DNA of 64,000 bases from Bacillota bacterium (GTDB lineage: Bacteria > Bacillota > Negativicutes > CTSoil-072): contig JAGFZV010000001.1 of assembly GCA_017889545.1 (NCBI GenBank), positions 207,954 through 271,953 on the forward strand. Direction: 5' to 3'. The translations under genes were made by a program, and so were the position numbers. The notes below the pieces were generated by a model. That model saw only the letters and a list, made by a program, of their open reading frames with translations, was not told where the DNA came from and did no database searches. Below are positions 36,050-44,646 of the stretch, piece by piece (the first letter of the stretch is position 1; each line of letters starts with the position of its first letter).

Positions 36050-37194
36050 TCTGCCACCTCCGCAGCCAGTTCTTCAATCGCTTGCCCGATTTCGTCCGGC
36101 GTGAATACTTCAGAATTGTATTTGGGCAGGGAAACCACTTTGGCCTGCCCTGCGGCAGCGCGTTCGACTTCATAAACGTATTGGCCATAGTTCATTTCCG
36201 GCACGAGAATGCCTTTGACCCGTTTGGCAAGATTGCGCATCACGCTGTCGGCGAACGGCCAGATGGTCATGATCCGGATCATGCCGACTTTTCGGCCGGC
36301 GCTGCGAGCTGCTTCAACGGCCGCATAAGCGGTACGGGCCGTCCCGCCGAACGCAACAACGGCAATTTCGGCGTCGTCCATGAAGAATTCATCATAATGG
36401 GTGATTTCCTCTTGCACCCGTGCGATTTTTTCATGCAGCCGTTCAATGGTTTGTTCCGTAATGCTCGGGCTGCCGCTCGGGAAGCCGGTTTCATCGTGGA
36501 CCAGCCCGGTGCAGTGGATCCGATACCCGGTACCGAAGTCGGCCGGATTAGGAACAAGGTCTTCCATCGGCGTATACGGCTTGTACCCTTGCGCTTTCGT
36601 TTTATCCGGGACGCGGCGCGGATAGATTTCGATTTCATGGGCTTGCGGCAATTCCACCCGTTCGCGCATGTGGCCGACGACTTCGTCGAGCAGAATGATC
36701 ACCGGCGTGCGGAAACGTTCTGCATAGTTCACGGCTTTGATGGCGACATCGAAGGATTCCCGCACGGTCCAGGGCGACAGGGCGATCATGGGATGGTCGC
36801 CGTGCGTTCCCCAGCGGGCTTGCATGATATCCGCCTGGGCCGGCGAGGTCGGTTGTCCGGTAGAAGGACCCATCCGTTGTACATTGACAATCACAACGGG
36901 AATTTCTGCAATGGCAGCGTAGCCAATGAGTTCTTGCTTGAGGGAAAACCCAGGGCCGGAGGTCGCAGTGAGCGCTTTCTTGCCGGCCAGAGAAGCTCCC
37001 AGGACAACGCCGATTCCGGCGATTTCATCTTCCATCTGGATAAATGTGCCGCCAACTTTCGGCAGATTCACAGCCATGTATTCGGCAATTTCGGTCGACG
37101 GGGTAATCGGGTATCCGCCAAAAAATCGTACGCCGGCGGCTACCGCGCCTTCTGCACAGGCTTCATTCCCTTGCATGAGTCTTGCTTCACTCAT
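36046..37194 (-). CDS. korA: 2-oxoacid:ferredoxin oxidoreductase alpha subunit
   Basis: 382 aa. The pyrimidine-binding domain (GVRFFGGYPITPSTEIAEYM, QMEDEIAGIGVVLGASLAG, TATSGPGFSLKQE) is followed by domain II (VAFGGTARTAYAAVEAAR, WPF). YPITPST is typical of 2-oxoglutarate and branched-chain enzymes. With KorB, KorC and KorD it makes acyl-CoA, CO2 and reduced ferredoxin reversibly. In an anaerobe this gives succinyl-CoA for biosynthesis or oxidises 2-oxoacids. Confidence 0.94.
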   Translation of the reverse strand: MSEARLMQGNEACAEGAVAAGVRFFGGYPITPSTEIAEYMAVNLPKVGGTFIQMEDEIAGIGVVLGASLAGKKALTATSGPGFSLKQELIGYAAIAEIPVVIVNVQRMGPSTGQPTSPAQADIMQARWGTHGDHPMIALSPWTVRESFDVAIKAVNYAERFRTPVIILLDEVVGHMRERVELPQAHEIEIYPRRVPDKTKAQGYKPYTPMEDLVPNPADFGTGYRIHCTGLVHDETGFPSGSPSITEQTIERLHEKIARVQEEITHYDEFFMDDAEIAVVAFGGTARTAYAAVEAARSAGRKVGMIRIMTIWPFADSVMRNLAKRVKGILVPEMNYGQYVYEVERAAAGQAKVVSLPKYNSEVFTPDEIGQAIEELAAEVAE

Positions 37195-37391
37195 TTCGCC
37201 GCCTCCTTTCTAATGCGAATCGCAAAATCCGGGCACCGCAGCTCACATAGTCCGCAACCGATGCACGCGCTTTCATCAACAACATACACTTTGCCCATGC
37301 TGTCCAACGCCAGCACCTTTTTGGGACAAAACGCAACACAAATGTTACAGCCTTTGCAGCGTTCTTTTCGAATTTCTATTTTGGTTTGCAA
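37191..37391 (-). CDS. korD: Ferredoxin-type delta subunit (2x 4Fe-4S) of the 2-oxoacid oxidoreductase
   Basis: 66 aa with two complete 4Fe-4S motifs, CKGCNICVAFCPKKVL and CIGCGLCELRCPDFAI. It passes electrons from KorAB to soluble ferredoxin. It is the first gene of the kor operon; its stop overlaps the korA ATG. Confidence 0.95.
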   Translation of the reverse strand: MQTKIEIRKERCKGCNICVAFCPKKVLALDSMGKVYVVDESACIGCGLCELRCPDFAIRIRKEAAK

Positions 37392-37493
37392 TCTAGCTCC
37401 CCCTTACACAATGTCATATTCGGTTTTGGGCACTAGGTTTATCATATCACAAATTACAACAATAAAAAACCGCTTCTTTTCTTCTTTCCACAC

Positions 37494-37536
37494 AGAAAGC
37501 TGCTGCTTGAAAGGGGAAATCAAGCAGCAGCTTTCT
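37494..37536. terminator. Strong hairpin after BKACE 1, possible terminator
   Basis: AGAAAGCTGCTGCTTG pairs perfectly with CAAGCAGCAGCTTTCT around an 11-nt loop. Neither side has a strong T-run, so termination efficiency is unsure. Confidence 0.55.
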
Positions 37537-37559
37537 GTTCAAACCGAGGGGCTGAAATA

Positions 37560-38483
37560 TCAGTAATTTACTTTATCAATGCCTTTTAATTTCAGGATTG
37601 CGCGCGCCTCATCCGGGGTCGCCGGCTCCTGGCCAAGTTCCTTGGCGATGCGGACAATTTTGCTTACTTGTTCCGCACTGCTCTTCGCCATAACACCTTT
37701 TTCAATATACAAGTTATCTTCCAGCCCGACCCGTACTCCGCCGCCCATCAGCAAAGCCGCTGTACACATCGCCATCTGACTCCGCCCGGCAGCGCAAACC
37801 GACCAGGAAAAATCACCGATTTGTTCTTTGGCCGTCCGGACCAAATGCATCAAGTTGTCTACCGTCGCCGGCGCACCGCCCAAAATACCAAGGACGAACT
37901 GCAGGTATACCGGTTTTTTCAAATAACCGCGTTCAATCATAAATGCGACGTTATTGATCATGCCGAGATCATATATTTCCAATTCCGGTTTGGTCTCATT
38001 TTCATTAAAGATGCCGCAAAATTCCCGCATCGTTTTAAATGTATTCGGGAAAATAAAATCTTCGGTCATGCCCAAATAGGCCGGTTCCCATTCATGCTGG
38101 AAATCTTTCTTGCCCGCCAGTACCTGAAACAACGCAAAGTTGATCGAACCAAAATTAAACGATCCTAATTCCGGTTTAAAGGTCCGTACTGTGGCCACCC
38201 GCTGTTCCGCCGTTTGTCCAAGACCACCGCCGGTCGTCAGACACAAAATCATATTGCAGCGTTTTTTCACGCTGGTCACTACTTCCCGAAACAATTCCAT
38301 GTCAGCCGAAGGAGCGCCATTTTCCGGATTTCGCACGTGAATGTGCGCCACTGCCGCACCGGCTTCATAAGCGCGCACCGCCTCATCCGCAATCTGCTGC
38401 GGAGTGATTGGAAGATATGGACTCATTGACGGAGTGTGTATCCCCCCCGTAATTGCCGCTGTCACAATTACCTTGTTCTTCAT
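37560..38483 (-). CDS. Beta-keto acid cleavage enzyme (BKACE, DUF849), copy 1
   Basis: 307 aa. The barrel has the zinc ligands HIHVR (His-X-His) and Glu in VGLEDNLY, plus ITGGIHTPSMSPYLPITP near the N-terminus. BKACE enzymes react a beta-keto acid with acetyl-CoA to give acetoacetate and a new CoA ester (or acetoacetyl-CoA and an acid fragment). Kce of lysine fermentation and the 3-dehydrocarnitine enzyme belong here. The keto-acid substrate is not predictable by eye. It is longer than copy 2 (273 aa) and clearly different from it, so the two probably have different substrates. It is divergent from the sigma-54 activator at 38740. Confidence 0.88.
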   Translation of the reverse strand: MKNKVIVTAAITGGIHTPSMSPYLPITPQQIADEAVRAYEAGAAVAHIHVRNPENGAPSADMELFREVVTSVKKRCNMILCLTTGGGLGQTAEQRVATVRTFKPELGSFNFGSINFALFQVLAGKKDFQHEWEPAYLGMTEDFIFPNTFKTMREFCGIFNENETKPELEIYDLGMINNVAFMIERGYLKKPVYLQFVLGILGGAPATVDNLMHLVRTAKEQIGDFSWSVCAAGRSQMAMCTAALLMGGGVRVGLEDNLYIEKGVMAKSSAEQVSKIVRIAKELGQEPATPDEARAILKLKGIDKVNY

Positions 38484-38609
38484 TCAAATTCCTCCCTGTC
38501 CTCTCAATTTCAAATCCCATTTTGTTCCTTTCTTTTTTGTTTCTTGGTTGTTGTCCCGATTCCTCCCTGTTTTTGGATTTTAAATTAAGTTTCTCTTCTC
38601 TAGATACAA

Positions 38610-38625
38610 TGCATTTTTCATGCCA
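38610..38625 (-). promoter_or_regulatory. Sigma-54 promoter of BKACE 1
   Basis: Minus-strand TGGCATGAAAAATGCA has GG-N10-GC spacing. The leader to the ATG is about 115 nt. A TCAGAT...ATCTGA dyad (38630-38655) lies just upstream. The gap 38484-38739 shows no other gene. Confidence 0.75.
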
Positions 38626-38739
38626 ACTGTCAGATCCACTTCCTTAATAATCTGATTGAGTAGAAACAATTGCATTTCAAAGATGTTTCCGCTATGATGG
38701 TTTTGAGAACGATAGAATATTTTGCGGGAAGTGACTTGC

Positions 38740-40296
38740 TTGATTAAAACAGAAGATCAGTTCAGTTCTATTGCTTTTTTACTGGATTTAATCCAGCAGC
38801 TCGGTTCACCTGATTACGACTTGGTCCAACAACGATCGCAGATCCGGGAAGGCTTGCAAAAAACCCTGCACGAGATGGAACAGGCAAAAGATTTTGATTT
38901 TCGGGAAATCGGCGATCATCTTTACGATGGCATCTACATCGCGGACGGCAATGGCAAAACACTTTACGTCAATAGAGCCTATACGAGGATTACCGGCATC
39001 AAGCCGGAAGAAATTCTCAATAAATATGTAAGCGACTGCGAAAACGCCTGTTTGTATAAAAATGCGGTTACACCCGAGGTCATCAAACATAAGCAGCAAG
39101 TCAACGCCATGGGGGAAAGTCTGCGCAACGGCAGCAAAATGCTGATTTCCGGCAACCCGATTTTCGATGACGCCGGCAATGTAAAAAAAGTAGTGGTGGT
39201 TGACCGGGACATCACCGACCTTCTCACCATGAAATCGGAACTCGAAGCCTCCCAGCAAAAAATGAAAGCAGTCGAAAAAGACCAATACCGTACAAAACAA
39301 GAAATTGAACATTTGCGAAGATTTCATCTGAATAAAAACTTAATCGGCGATAGCCCGGAAATTCAAAAAATCGGTAAAATGATTGAACAAGTCGCCGCTT
39401 TGGACGTCACCGTTCTGATTACCGGCGAAACCGGTTCCGGCAAAGAAGTTGTCGCCAATGAAATTTACTTTAACAGCAAACGTCCCAACGGGCCGTTTAT
39501 CAAGGTAAATTGCGCCGCCATTCCAGCCAACCTCTTGGAAGCAGAACTATTCGGCTACGAAAAAGGCTCTTTTACCGGCGCCAGCAGCGGCGGCAAACTC
39601 GGAATGTTTGAATTGGCCGACAAAGGAACCTTGCTGTTGGATGAGATTGGCGAAATGTCTTTGGAACTGCAATCCAAACTGCTGCGGGTCATTCAGCACA
39701 AGGAAATCACCCGCATTGGCGGTACGAAGCCAATTGCGCTCGATATCCGCATCATCTCATCCACCAACTGTGATCTTTTGGAGCTCGTAAAAAAAGGAAA
39801 ATTTCGGGAAGACCTTTATTATCGCCTCAACGTATTCCCCATTCAGCTCCCGGCGCTGCGCCAAAGAGCAGACGATATCGAGCTATTGGCCCGCCATTTT
39901 TTGGATGTTTACAATACAAAGTACGGGACGATTACCGTGATTGAAAAATCGGGGTTTGAACTCCTGAAAGAATATGACTGGCCGGGAAATATCAGGGAAC
40001 TGCAGAATATCATCGAACGCCTGGTGATCGTCGCCGGTCAGGGTTCGATCATCAGCGCCGAACAAATCGGCGCCTTGTTGAGCATTGATCCGTACTACAC
40101 CGAATTGGTTCACAAAGAATTGGGTCTGAAAGAAATTGTGGAAAATGTCGAGCGAAAAACGATTGAGAAAGTCTTGTCGTTGCATAAAAGCACCCGTAAA
40201 GCGGCAAAAATTTTAAAAATCGATCAATCGACCATTGTCAAAAAAGCACAACGCCTTGGAATCTGTTTGAGTGATGAAAAAACGCATCAGTACTGA
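38740..40296 (+). CDS. PAS-domain sigma-54-dependent activator
   Basis: 518 aa. An N-terminal PAS domain ([24 protein letters not shown]) precedes a coiled linker, a sigma-54 AAA+ domain (Walker A GETGSGKE, sigma contact [11 protein letters not shown], Walker [13 protein letters not shown]-finger region YYRLNVFPI) and a Fis-type HTH ([21 protein letters not shown]). No receiver domain, so it probably senses a ligand in the PAS domain. It is flanked by BKACE 1 (divergent) and the BKACE 2 operon, both with sigma-54 promoters. The TTG at 38740 follows GGGAAGTGA; TTG 38722 is an alternative 6 codons longer. Confidence 0.92.
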   Translation: MIKTEDQFSSIAFLLDLIQQLGSPDYDLVQQRSQIREGLQKTLHEMEQAKDFDFREIGDHLYDGIYIADGNGKTLYVNRAYTRITGIKPEEILNKYVSDCENACLYKNAVTPEVIKHKQQVNAMGESLRNGSKMLISGNPIFDDAGNVKKVVVVDRDITDLLTMKSELEASQQKMKAVEKDQYRTKQEIEHLRRFHLNKNLIGDSPEIQKIGKMIEQVAALDVTVLITGETGSGKEVVANEIYFNSKRPNGPFIKVNCAAIPANLLEAELFGYEKGSFTGASSGGKLGMFELADKGTLLLDEIGEMSLELQSKLLRVIQHKEITRIGGTKPIALDIRIISSTNCDLLELVKKGKFREDLYYRLNVFPIQLPALRQRADDIELLARHFLDVYNTKYGTITVIEKSGFELLKEYDWPGNIRELQNIIERLVIVAGQGSIISAEQIGALLSIDPYYTELVHKELGLKEIVENVERKTIEKVLSLHKSTRKAAKILKIDQSTIVKKAQRLGICLSDEKTHQY

Positions 40297-40351
40297 TGAT
40301 TTTTTTCATCGGCAATGAATCAAGCACCATTATGATAATTTTCTGCTTTTT

Positions 40352-40394
40352 AAACAGGCATCTGATGAAAAAAATCATCAGATGCCTGTTTTTT
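40352..40394 (+). terminator. Intrinsic terminator of the sigma-54 activator gene
   Basis: AAACAGGCATCTGATGA pairs perfectly with TCATCAGATGCCTGTTT and is followed by TTTT. A second short palindrome, CATCAGTACTGATG (40285-40298), overlaps the stop codon and precedes TTTTTTT. Confidence 0.9.
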
Positions 40395-40412
40395 GCAAAT
40401 TTGATTGTGATC

Positions 40413-40434
40413 ATTGCTGACCATTTTCAGCAAT
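40413..40434. promoter_or_regulatory. Inverted repeat next to the BKACE 2 promoter, candidate operator
   Basis: ATTGCTGA and TCAGCAAT flank 6 nt, a perfect 8-bp dyad only 6 nt upstream of the -24 element. This is closer than typical NtrC-type enhancers. Confidence 0.55.
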
Positions 40435-40440
40435 TCCTAT

Positions 40441-40456
40441 TGGCATATAACTTGCA
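40441..40456 (+). promoter_or_regulatory. Sigma-54 promoter of the BKACE 2 operon
   Basis: TGGCATATAACTTGCA is a near-perfect -24/-12 element (GG-N10-GC, TTGCA at -12). Start site about 40467; the TTG start codon of BKACE 2 is at 40495. Confidence 0.9.
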
Positions 40457-40494
40457 ATAGATACAAAGCAAAATAACGATTGAGGTGATACTTT

Positions 40495-41316
40495 TTGGAC
40501 AAGACAATCATTACCGTAGCAGTAACAGGCGCTTTCCCAACGAAGGAGCACAATCCGAACATTCCTTTGACGCCAAAAGAAATCGCAGCTGATGTTGTAG
40601 AATGCTGGAAAGCCGGGGCCGCGGTCGCCCATCTGCACATGCGCGACGACGAAGGCAAAGGCACCATGAACAAAGACAAGTTTAAAGAAACGGTAGAACT
40701 CATCCGGGCCCAATGCGACATTGTATTGAACCTGACAACGTCCGGTGATCTCTTTGCAACTGACGAAACTCGGATGGCCCATGTAATTGAACTGAAACCG
40801 GAAATGGCTTCTTACGACGCGGGTTCCATGAATTGGATGCACAGCGGCCTATTCCTTAATCCACCGCAATTCTTAGAGAAACTCGGCAAAGTCATGTTGG
40901 AAAACAACGTGAAACCGGAAATTGAAATTTTTGACGCTGGAATGGTGTACAATTCCTTCTACTACATCAAAAAAGGAGTCCTGGCAACACCGGCGCATTA
41001 CCAGTTCGTATTGGGCGCCGACGGTGGAACCGCCGCAACAGTAGAAAATCTGGTGTATTTGAAAAGCTTGATCCCGTCGGAAGCAACCTGGTCTGCATTG
41101 GGGATCGGCAAAGGCCATCTGCCAGTCCTGTTCGCCACCTTAGCCTTGGGCGGACACGTCCGGGTCGGTATGGAAGACAATGTTTATTATGCCAAAGGCC
41201 GTCTGGCAAAATCGAATGCTGAATTTGTCGCCCGGGCAGCCCGTCTGATCGGCGAAGCAAACAAAACAGTCGCTACCCCGGATGAAGCCCGTAAAATTTT
41301 AGGTCTGAAAAAATAA
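40495..41316 (+). CDS. Beta-keto acid cleavage enzyme (BKACE, Kce-like), copy 2
   Basis: 273 aa, the length of 3-keto-5-aminohexanoate cleavage enzyme (Kce). Zinc ligands lie in AAVAHLHMRDDEG and GMEDNVYYAKG; the catalytic-site strand VTGAFPTKEHNPNIPLTP is intact. It probably cleaves a beta-keto acid with acetyl-CoA. No other lysine-fermentation genes (kamA, kamDE, kdd, kal) are near, so the true substrate may differ. Next genes encode a hydroxyacid-type dehydrogenase and a fatty-acid transporter, which suggests uptake and oxidation of a beta-hydroxy acid to its keto acid. Starts at TTG behind GAGGTGA. Confidence 0.9.
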   Translation: MDKTIITVAVTGAFPTKEHNPNIPLTPKEIAADVVECWKAGAAVAHLHMRDDEGKGTMNKDKFKETVELIRAQCDIVLNLTTSGDLFATDETRMAHVIELKPEMASYDAGSMNWMHSGLFLNPPQFLEKLGKVMLENNVKPEIEIFDAGMVYNSFYYIKKGVLATPAHYQFVLGADGGTAATVENLVYLKSLIPSEATWSALGIGKGHLPVLFATLALGGHVRVGMEDNVYYAKGRLAKSNAEFVARAARLIGEANKTVATPDEARKILGLKK

Positions 41317-41337
41317 ACTGCAAAAGGAGTCCTCATC

Positions 41338-42285
41338 ATGATGAAGAAAATTGCCGTATTGGGTTCAGGCACTATGGGACACGGCATCGCCGAATCCTTT
41401 GCCATGTACGGTTATGAAGTGAATTTATACGATACGGATGCAAGCCGCCTGGAGTCTGCAAAAAGTGAGATTAAAGCGGAATTGGAACTGTTGGCGGAAG
41501 AAGATTTTATTACTGCGCAAGCCATTCCCGGCATCCTTGACAACGTTCATCTCTGCACCGACTTAAAAGAAACCGTCGCCGACCGCGACTTCGTCATCGA
41601 AGCTGTGCCGGAAATATTGGAATTGAAACAGAACCTATTTAAGCAATTGGATGAATTGTGTCCGGAACATACCGTTCTGGCCAGCAATACCTCCAGTTTA
41701 AAACTGGATCTGATGATGGCGCTGGTCAGCGAAAAGCGCCGCCAGCGGATGATGGTCTGTCATTGGTATAACCCCGGTCATTTGATGCCGATTGTTGAAC
41801 TTTCTTGCTTCGGCAACATGCCGGCGGAAATTTACGAGGAAGTGGCGCAAATGTTCGCCGCTATCAAAAAGCAGACGGTAAAAGTACTAAAAGACGTACC
41901 CGGCTTGGTTGCCAACCGGATTCAGCAAGGCGTTGCCCGTGAAGTATTTTCCATTATCGAGCAAGGAATTGCTGCTCCGGAAGACGTCGACAAGGCCTTG
42001 AAATTTGGACCGGCGTTCCGTTATGCCACCACCGGACAATTGGAAGTTGCCGATTTCGGCGGCATCGATATCTGGTGCATCGTCGGCGATAACCTGCTGA
42101 AGGTAATCGACAACTCGCAATGCGCCAATCCTCTTCTGCGCAAAAAAATGGAAGAAGGCAAGTTGGGCATCAAATCCGGCGAAGGCTTCTATCAATATCC
42201 GGAGGCCGAAATCCCGGCGATCAAAAAACAGTTTATGAAAAAACTGATCCACCAGTTGAAAGCTTCCGATTACTACGTTTCATAA
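41338..42285 (+). CDS. 3-hydroxyacyl-CoA dehydrogenase-family beta-hydroxyacid dehydrogenase
   Basis: 315 aa. Rossmann motif AVLGSGTMGHGIAE, ASNTSSLKLDL, VCHWYNPGHLMPIVELS and the C-terminal GLVANRIQQGVAREVFSII/ADFGGIDIW domain. The WYNPGHLMPIVE motif differs from true Hbd ([10 protein letters not shown]) and, together with adjacent BKACE, recalls carnitine-dehydrogenase clusters in which the hydroxy acid is oxidised before cleavage. It could thus be a carnitine-like or 3-hydroxy acid dehydrogenase; the substrate is uncertain. AAAGGAG lies before ATGATG. Paralogue of 15383-16336. Confidence 0.85.
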   Translation: MMKKIAVLGSGTMGHGIAESFAMYGYEVNLYDTDASRLESAKSEIKAELELLAEEDFITAQAIPGILDNVHLCTDLKETVADRDFVIEAVPEILELKQNLFKQLDELCPEHTVLASNTSSLKLDLMMALVSEKRRQRMMVCHWYNPGHLMPIVELSCFGNMPAEIYEEVAQMFAAIKKQTVKVLKDVPGLVANRIQQGVAREVFSIIEQGIAAPEDVDKALKFGPAFRYATTGQLEVADFGGIDIWCIVGDNLLKVIDNSQCANPLLRKKMEEGKLGIKSGEGFYQYPEAEIPAIKKQFMKKLIHQLKASDYYVS

Positions 42286-42317
42286 AAAATTTAATAGAAA
42301 AGAAGGATGTGACCTCT

Positions 42318-43646
42318 ATGATCAATAGACTGGTACTGTTTTTTGTGGACCTGATGCAAAAATATCTGCCAAACCCATTTACGCTCGCATGGATCATTAC
42401 CCTCGTCGTATTCGCGCTTGCCATCGGTATCACTCACACCAATCCATTGAAAACGATTCAATTCTGGGGCAATGATTTCTTTGGTATTTTATCTTTCGCT
42501 ATGCAGATGACCTTGTTGATTGTCAGCGGCTATGCCTTTGCAGTCGCCAAGCCTATGGGCCGTTTTTTACGGCGCATCGCCCGTATTCCGAATACGCCAA
42601 AACAAACCATCCTGTTTGTCGCCTTTGCCTCCATGGTTTTATATTGGTTCAACTGGGGTCTCGGTCTGATCGCCGGCGCCTTGCTGGCCCGGGAAATTGC
42701 TAAAATCCGCCAGGACGTCGACTTTCGCGCGGTTGTTGCTGCGGCTTGGTCGGGTATCATCATCACCCACGGCGGATTGTCCGCTTCCGTTCCATTGTTG
42801 TCCGCTACCCCTGGTCACTTCCTGGAAAAGGAAATCGGTATTGTTCCTTTGGCTCTCACGATGTTCAATCCCCAAACAATTTTCATCACCGTTGTTTTAG
42901 CTCTTGTCATCCCATTTATCTGCCTGTTTCTCATTCCTAAAAAAGAGAATATGGTTGTAGTGGATCCGGCTTCCTTCAAAGAGGAGGATGAAGCAAGCTT
43001 TGCCCCCATGCCGGCCAATCCGACCTTAGCTGACCGAATTGACAGAAGCAAGCTGATGAAGTACAGTCTCGCAATTGTCGGTACGATTTATATCGGCTAT
43101 TTCTTTGCCACCAAAGGCTTGCAGCTGAATATCAATATGCTGAACTTAATCTTTATTGTCCTCGGCGTCTGGATGCATGACGATCTGATTTCTTATTCCA
43201 ACGCCGTAACCAAAGGCGTTACCAGCGCCGGCGGAATCGTCCTCCAATTCCCTTTCTATGCCGCAATCATGGGCATCATGAAAGGAAGCGGTCTTGTCTA
43301 TGTCATTTCCGATGCGCTGTTAAAGCTCGCCTCCTATGACACTTTCGAGTTTTATTGCTTTATCTCTTCCCTGGTTATCAGCGTTTTTGTACCGTCCGCA
43401 GGCGGCCACTGGGTCGTTCAGGCGCCCTTCATGCTGCCGGCTGCCAATGCCTTGGGTGTCGAGCCCTGGAAAGTCATTATGGGCGTCGCTTGGGGCGAAA
43501 GCGTCTGGAACGTGGTTTGTCCGTTCTGGGCCTTGCCGCTCTTGGCAATCGCCAATATCAGCATCAGGGACTTAATCGGTTTCTGCATTATCTTGTTCTT
43601 TGTGGGGATTGTCGTCGCAACCGGCGGTATCTTCCTATTCCCGTGA
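42318..43646 (+). CDS. AtoE-type short-chain fatty acid transporter, second copy
   Basis: 442 aa with about ten membrane helices; motifs FNWGLGLIAGALLAREIAK, VPSAGGHWVVQAPFMLPAA and WNVVCPFWALPLLAI match AtoE. It likely imports the substrate of the BKACE 2 pathway. The ATG at 42318 follows AGAAGGA and begins the family N-terminus (LVLFFVDLMQKYLPNPFTLAWI); an open frame extends upstream through the end of the dehydrogenase but is not coding. The operon ends in a strong terminator. Confidence 0.9.
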   Translation: MINRLVLFFVDLMQKYLPNPFTLAWIITLVVFALAIGITHTNPLKTIQFWGNDFFGILSFAMQMTLLIVSGYAFAVAKPMGRFLRRIARIPNTPKQTILFVAFASMVLYWFNWGLGLIAGALLAREIAKIRQDVDFRAVVAAAWSGIIITHGGLSASVPLLSATPGHFLEKEIGIVPLALTMFNPQTIFITVVLALVIPFICLFLIPKKENMVVVDPASFKEEDEASFAPMPANPTLADRIDRSKLMKYSLAIVGTIYIGYFFATKGLQLNINMLNLIFIVLGVWMHDDLISYSNAVTKGVTSAGGIVLQFPFYAAIMGIMKGSGLVYVISDALLKLASYDTFEFYCFISSLVISVFVPSAGGHWVVQAPFMLPAANALGVEPWKVIMGVAWGESVWNVVCPFWALPLLAIANISIRDLIGFCIILFFVGIVVATGGIFLFP

Positions 43647-43664
43647 TGAAACGCATCACAGACG

Positions 43665-43706
43665 AACGACCAGCTTCCGCCTTGCGGCGGAGGCTGGTCG
43701 TTTTTT
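43665..43706 (+). terminator. Intrinsic terminator of the BKACE 2 operon
   Basis: ACGACCAGC-tt-CCGCC pairs with GGCGG-ag-GCTGGTCGT around TTGC, followed by TTTTTT. Confidence 0.95.
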
Positions 43707-43730
43707 GATATATGGATATCGCCTTCTTCT

Positions 43731-44105
43731 TTACCCTTCGAGAATCTTCAACACGCCCTGTCCAAAAATGCTGACGAGTTTCGCTTTGGCCTTCTCCCGC
43801 ACGGTCTCATCAATATACATATGCGCTACCGCAAGGGCAATCGCAATCGCCGCCGCATCATCGCCATAGCCGACCATCGGCAGCAGATCAGGGACTAAAT
43901 CTAACGGCAGGATCAAATAACCAAGCGCCCCATAAATCGTAGTTTTTACTTTTAACGGCACCTCCGGCTTCTGGGTCACATAATACAGCTGCAATGCTTT
44001 GTAGACGAGAGCGGCGCCGATTTCCTTCGCATACAGGAGGATCTTGTCAAACAGCTTGCTTGCGGAGTACTCTTTCTGATAAGCATCATAGTTTTTCTCC
44101 GCCAT
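43731..44105 (-). CDS. YkvA-like DUF1232 protein
   Basis: 124 aa. The DUF1232 core (TTIYGALGYLILPLDLVPDLLPMVGYGDDAAAIAIA) is intact, with a preceding amphipathic helix. The family is small and widespread, with one or two membrane-associated helices and no defined function. The ATG at 44103-44105 follows AAAGGAG at 9 nt. It overlaps the end of the next gene upstream by about 20 nt, so the two are probably co-translated. Confidence 0.85.
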   Translation of the reverse strand: MAEKNYDAYQKEYSASKLFDKILLYAKEIGAALVYKALQLYYVTQKPEVPLKVKTTIYGALGYLILPLDLVPDLLPMVGYGDDAAAIAIALAVAHMYIDETVREKAKAKLVSIFGQGVLKILEG

Positions 44106-44610
44106 TGCCATTCACTCCTTTATCGTTTGTTTCGAGTTGTTTCAAACTATACTTTCGGCTTTCATCCCCTAACGGCAATTCTTTCCGCGGATCTTTTTTC
44201 AATAACGGAATCATGTTTTTTGCCTCTTCTTTTGCACGATCAAAAACATTCTGAAAAGCGCTCATATCGCTCGGACAACCGGCCTTCAGCCACTCATGCG
44301 CTGCAATGCCCAATGCATAAGTAACTCCCATTCCAATGGGAATTTGCAGCGGGGCAAACGGAATAAGCGTGGTCAATGTCTGGCCGGCGATGGTTCCGGC
44401 AAAAGCGCCAATGAATCCTAAAATAGCGCCATCGGATAAATTCTTCCCATGAAGTTTTGCCAGTCGGGAAACCATATACACTTCATTGGCAATCAAAGCC
44501 ATTGAACCGACAAGCGGCGCCACAACAATGACTCCCGCACGAGCGGCCGCCCATTTGCACAATTCCTTCGCCTCTTGCTCCAACTGCTCCTGCGTCATTA
44601 ATTCCTGCAT
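44086..44610 (-). CDS. DUF697-like membrane protein
   Basis: 174 aa. Two hydrophobic segments (about 23-45 and 60-105) with GAILGFIGAFAGTIAGQTLTTLIPFAPLQIPIGMGVTYALG, resembling DUF697 proteins that often accompany small GTPases. The C-terminal part is charged and soluble (RAKEEAKNMIPLLKKDP). Function unknown. It overlaps the DUF1232 gene, suggesting a joint envelope-associated role. Assignment to DUF697 is tentative. Confidence 0.7.
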   Translation of the reverse strand: MQELMTQEQLEQEAKELCKWAAARAGVIVVAPLVGSMALIANEVYMVSRLAKLHGKNLSDGAILGFIGAFAGTIAGQTLTTLIPFAPLQIPIGMGVTYALGIAAHEWLKAGCPSDMSAFQNVFDRAKEEAKNMIPLLKKDPRKELPLGDESRKYSLKQLETNDKGVNGNGGEKL

Positions 44611-44646
44611 ATTCAGGCCTCGCTTTCGTATACTCGTTTTTTAACT

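Noticed and set aside
36082..37566. 494-codon plus-strand open frame
   Set aside because: It is antisense to korA, korD and their leader; the minus-strand products are clear oxidoreductase subunits, and the antisense translation shows no domain.
40495..41316. Lysine-fermentation Kce
   Set aside because: Length and motifs fit, but none of the other lysine-fermentation genes lie nearby, so the specific name is not applied.
42120..42317. Longer N-terminus of the second AtoE transporter
   Set aside because: This stretch overlaps the dehydrogenase gene; the ATG at 42318 has a ribosome site and starts the family's conserved N-terminus.
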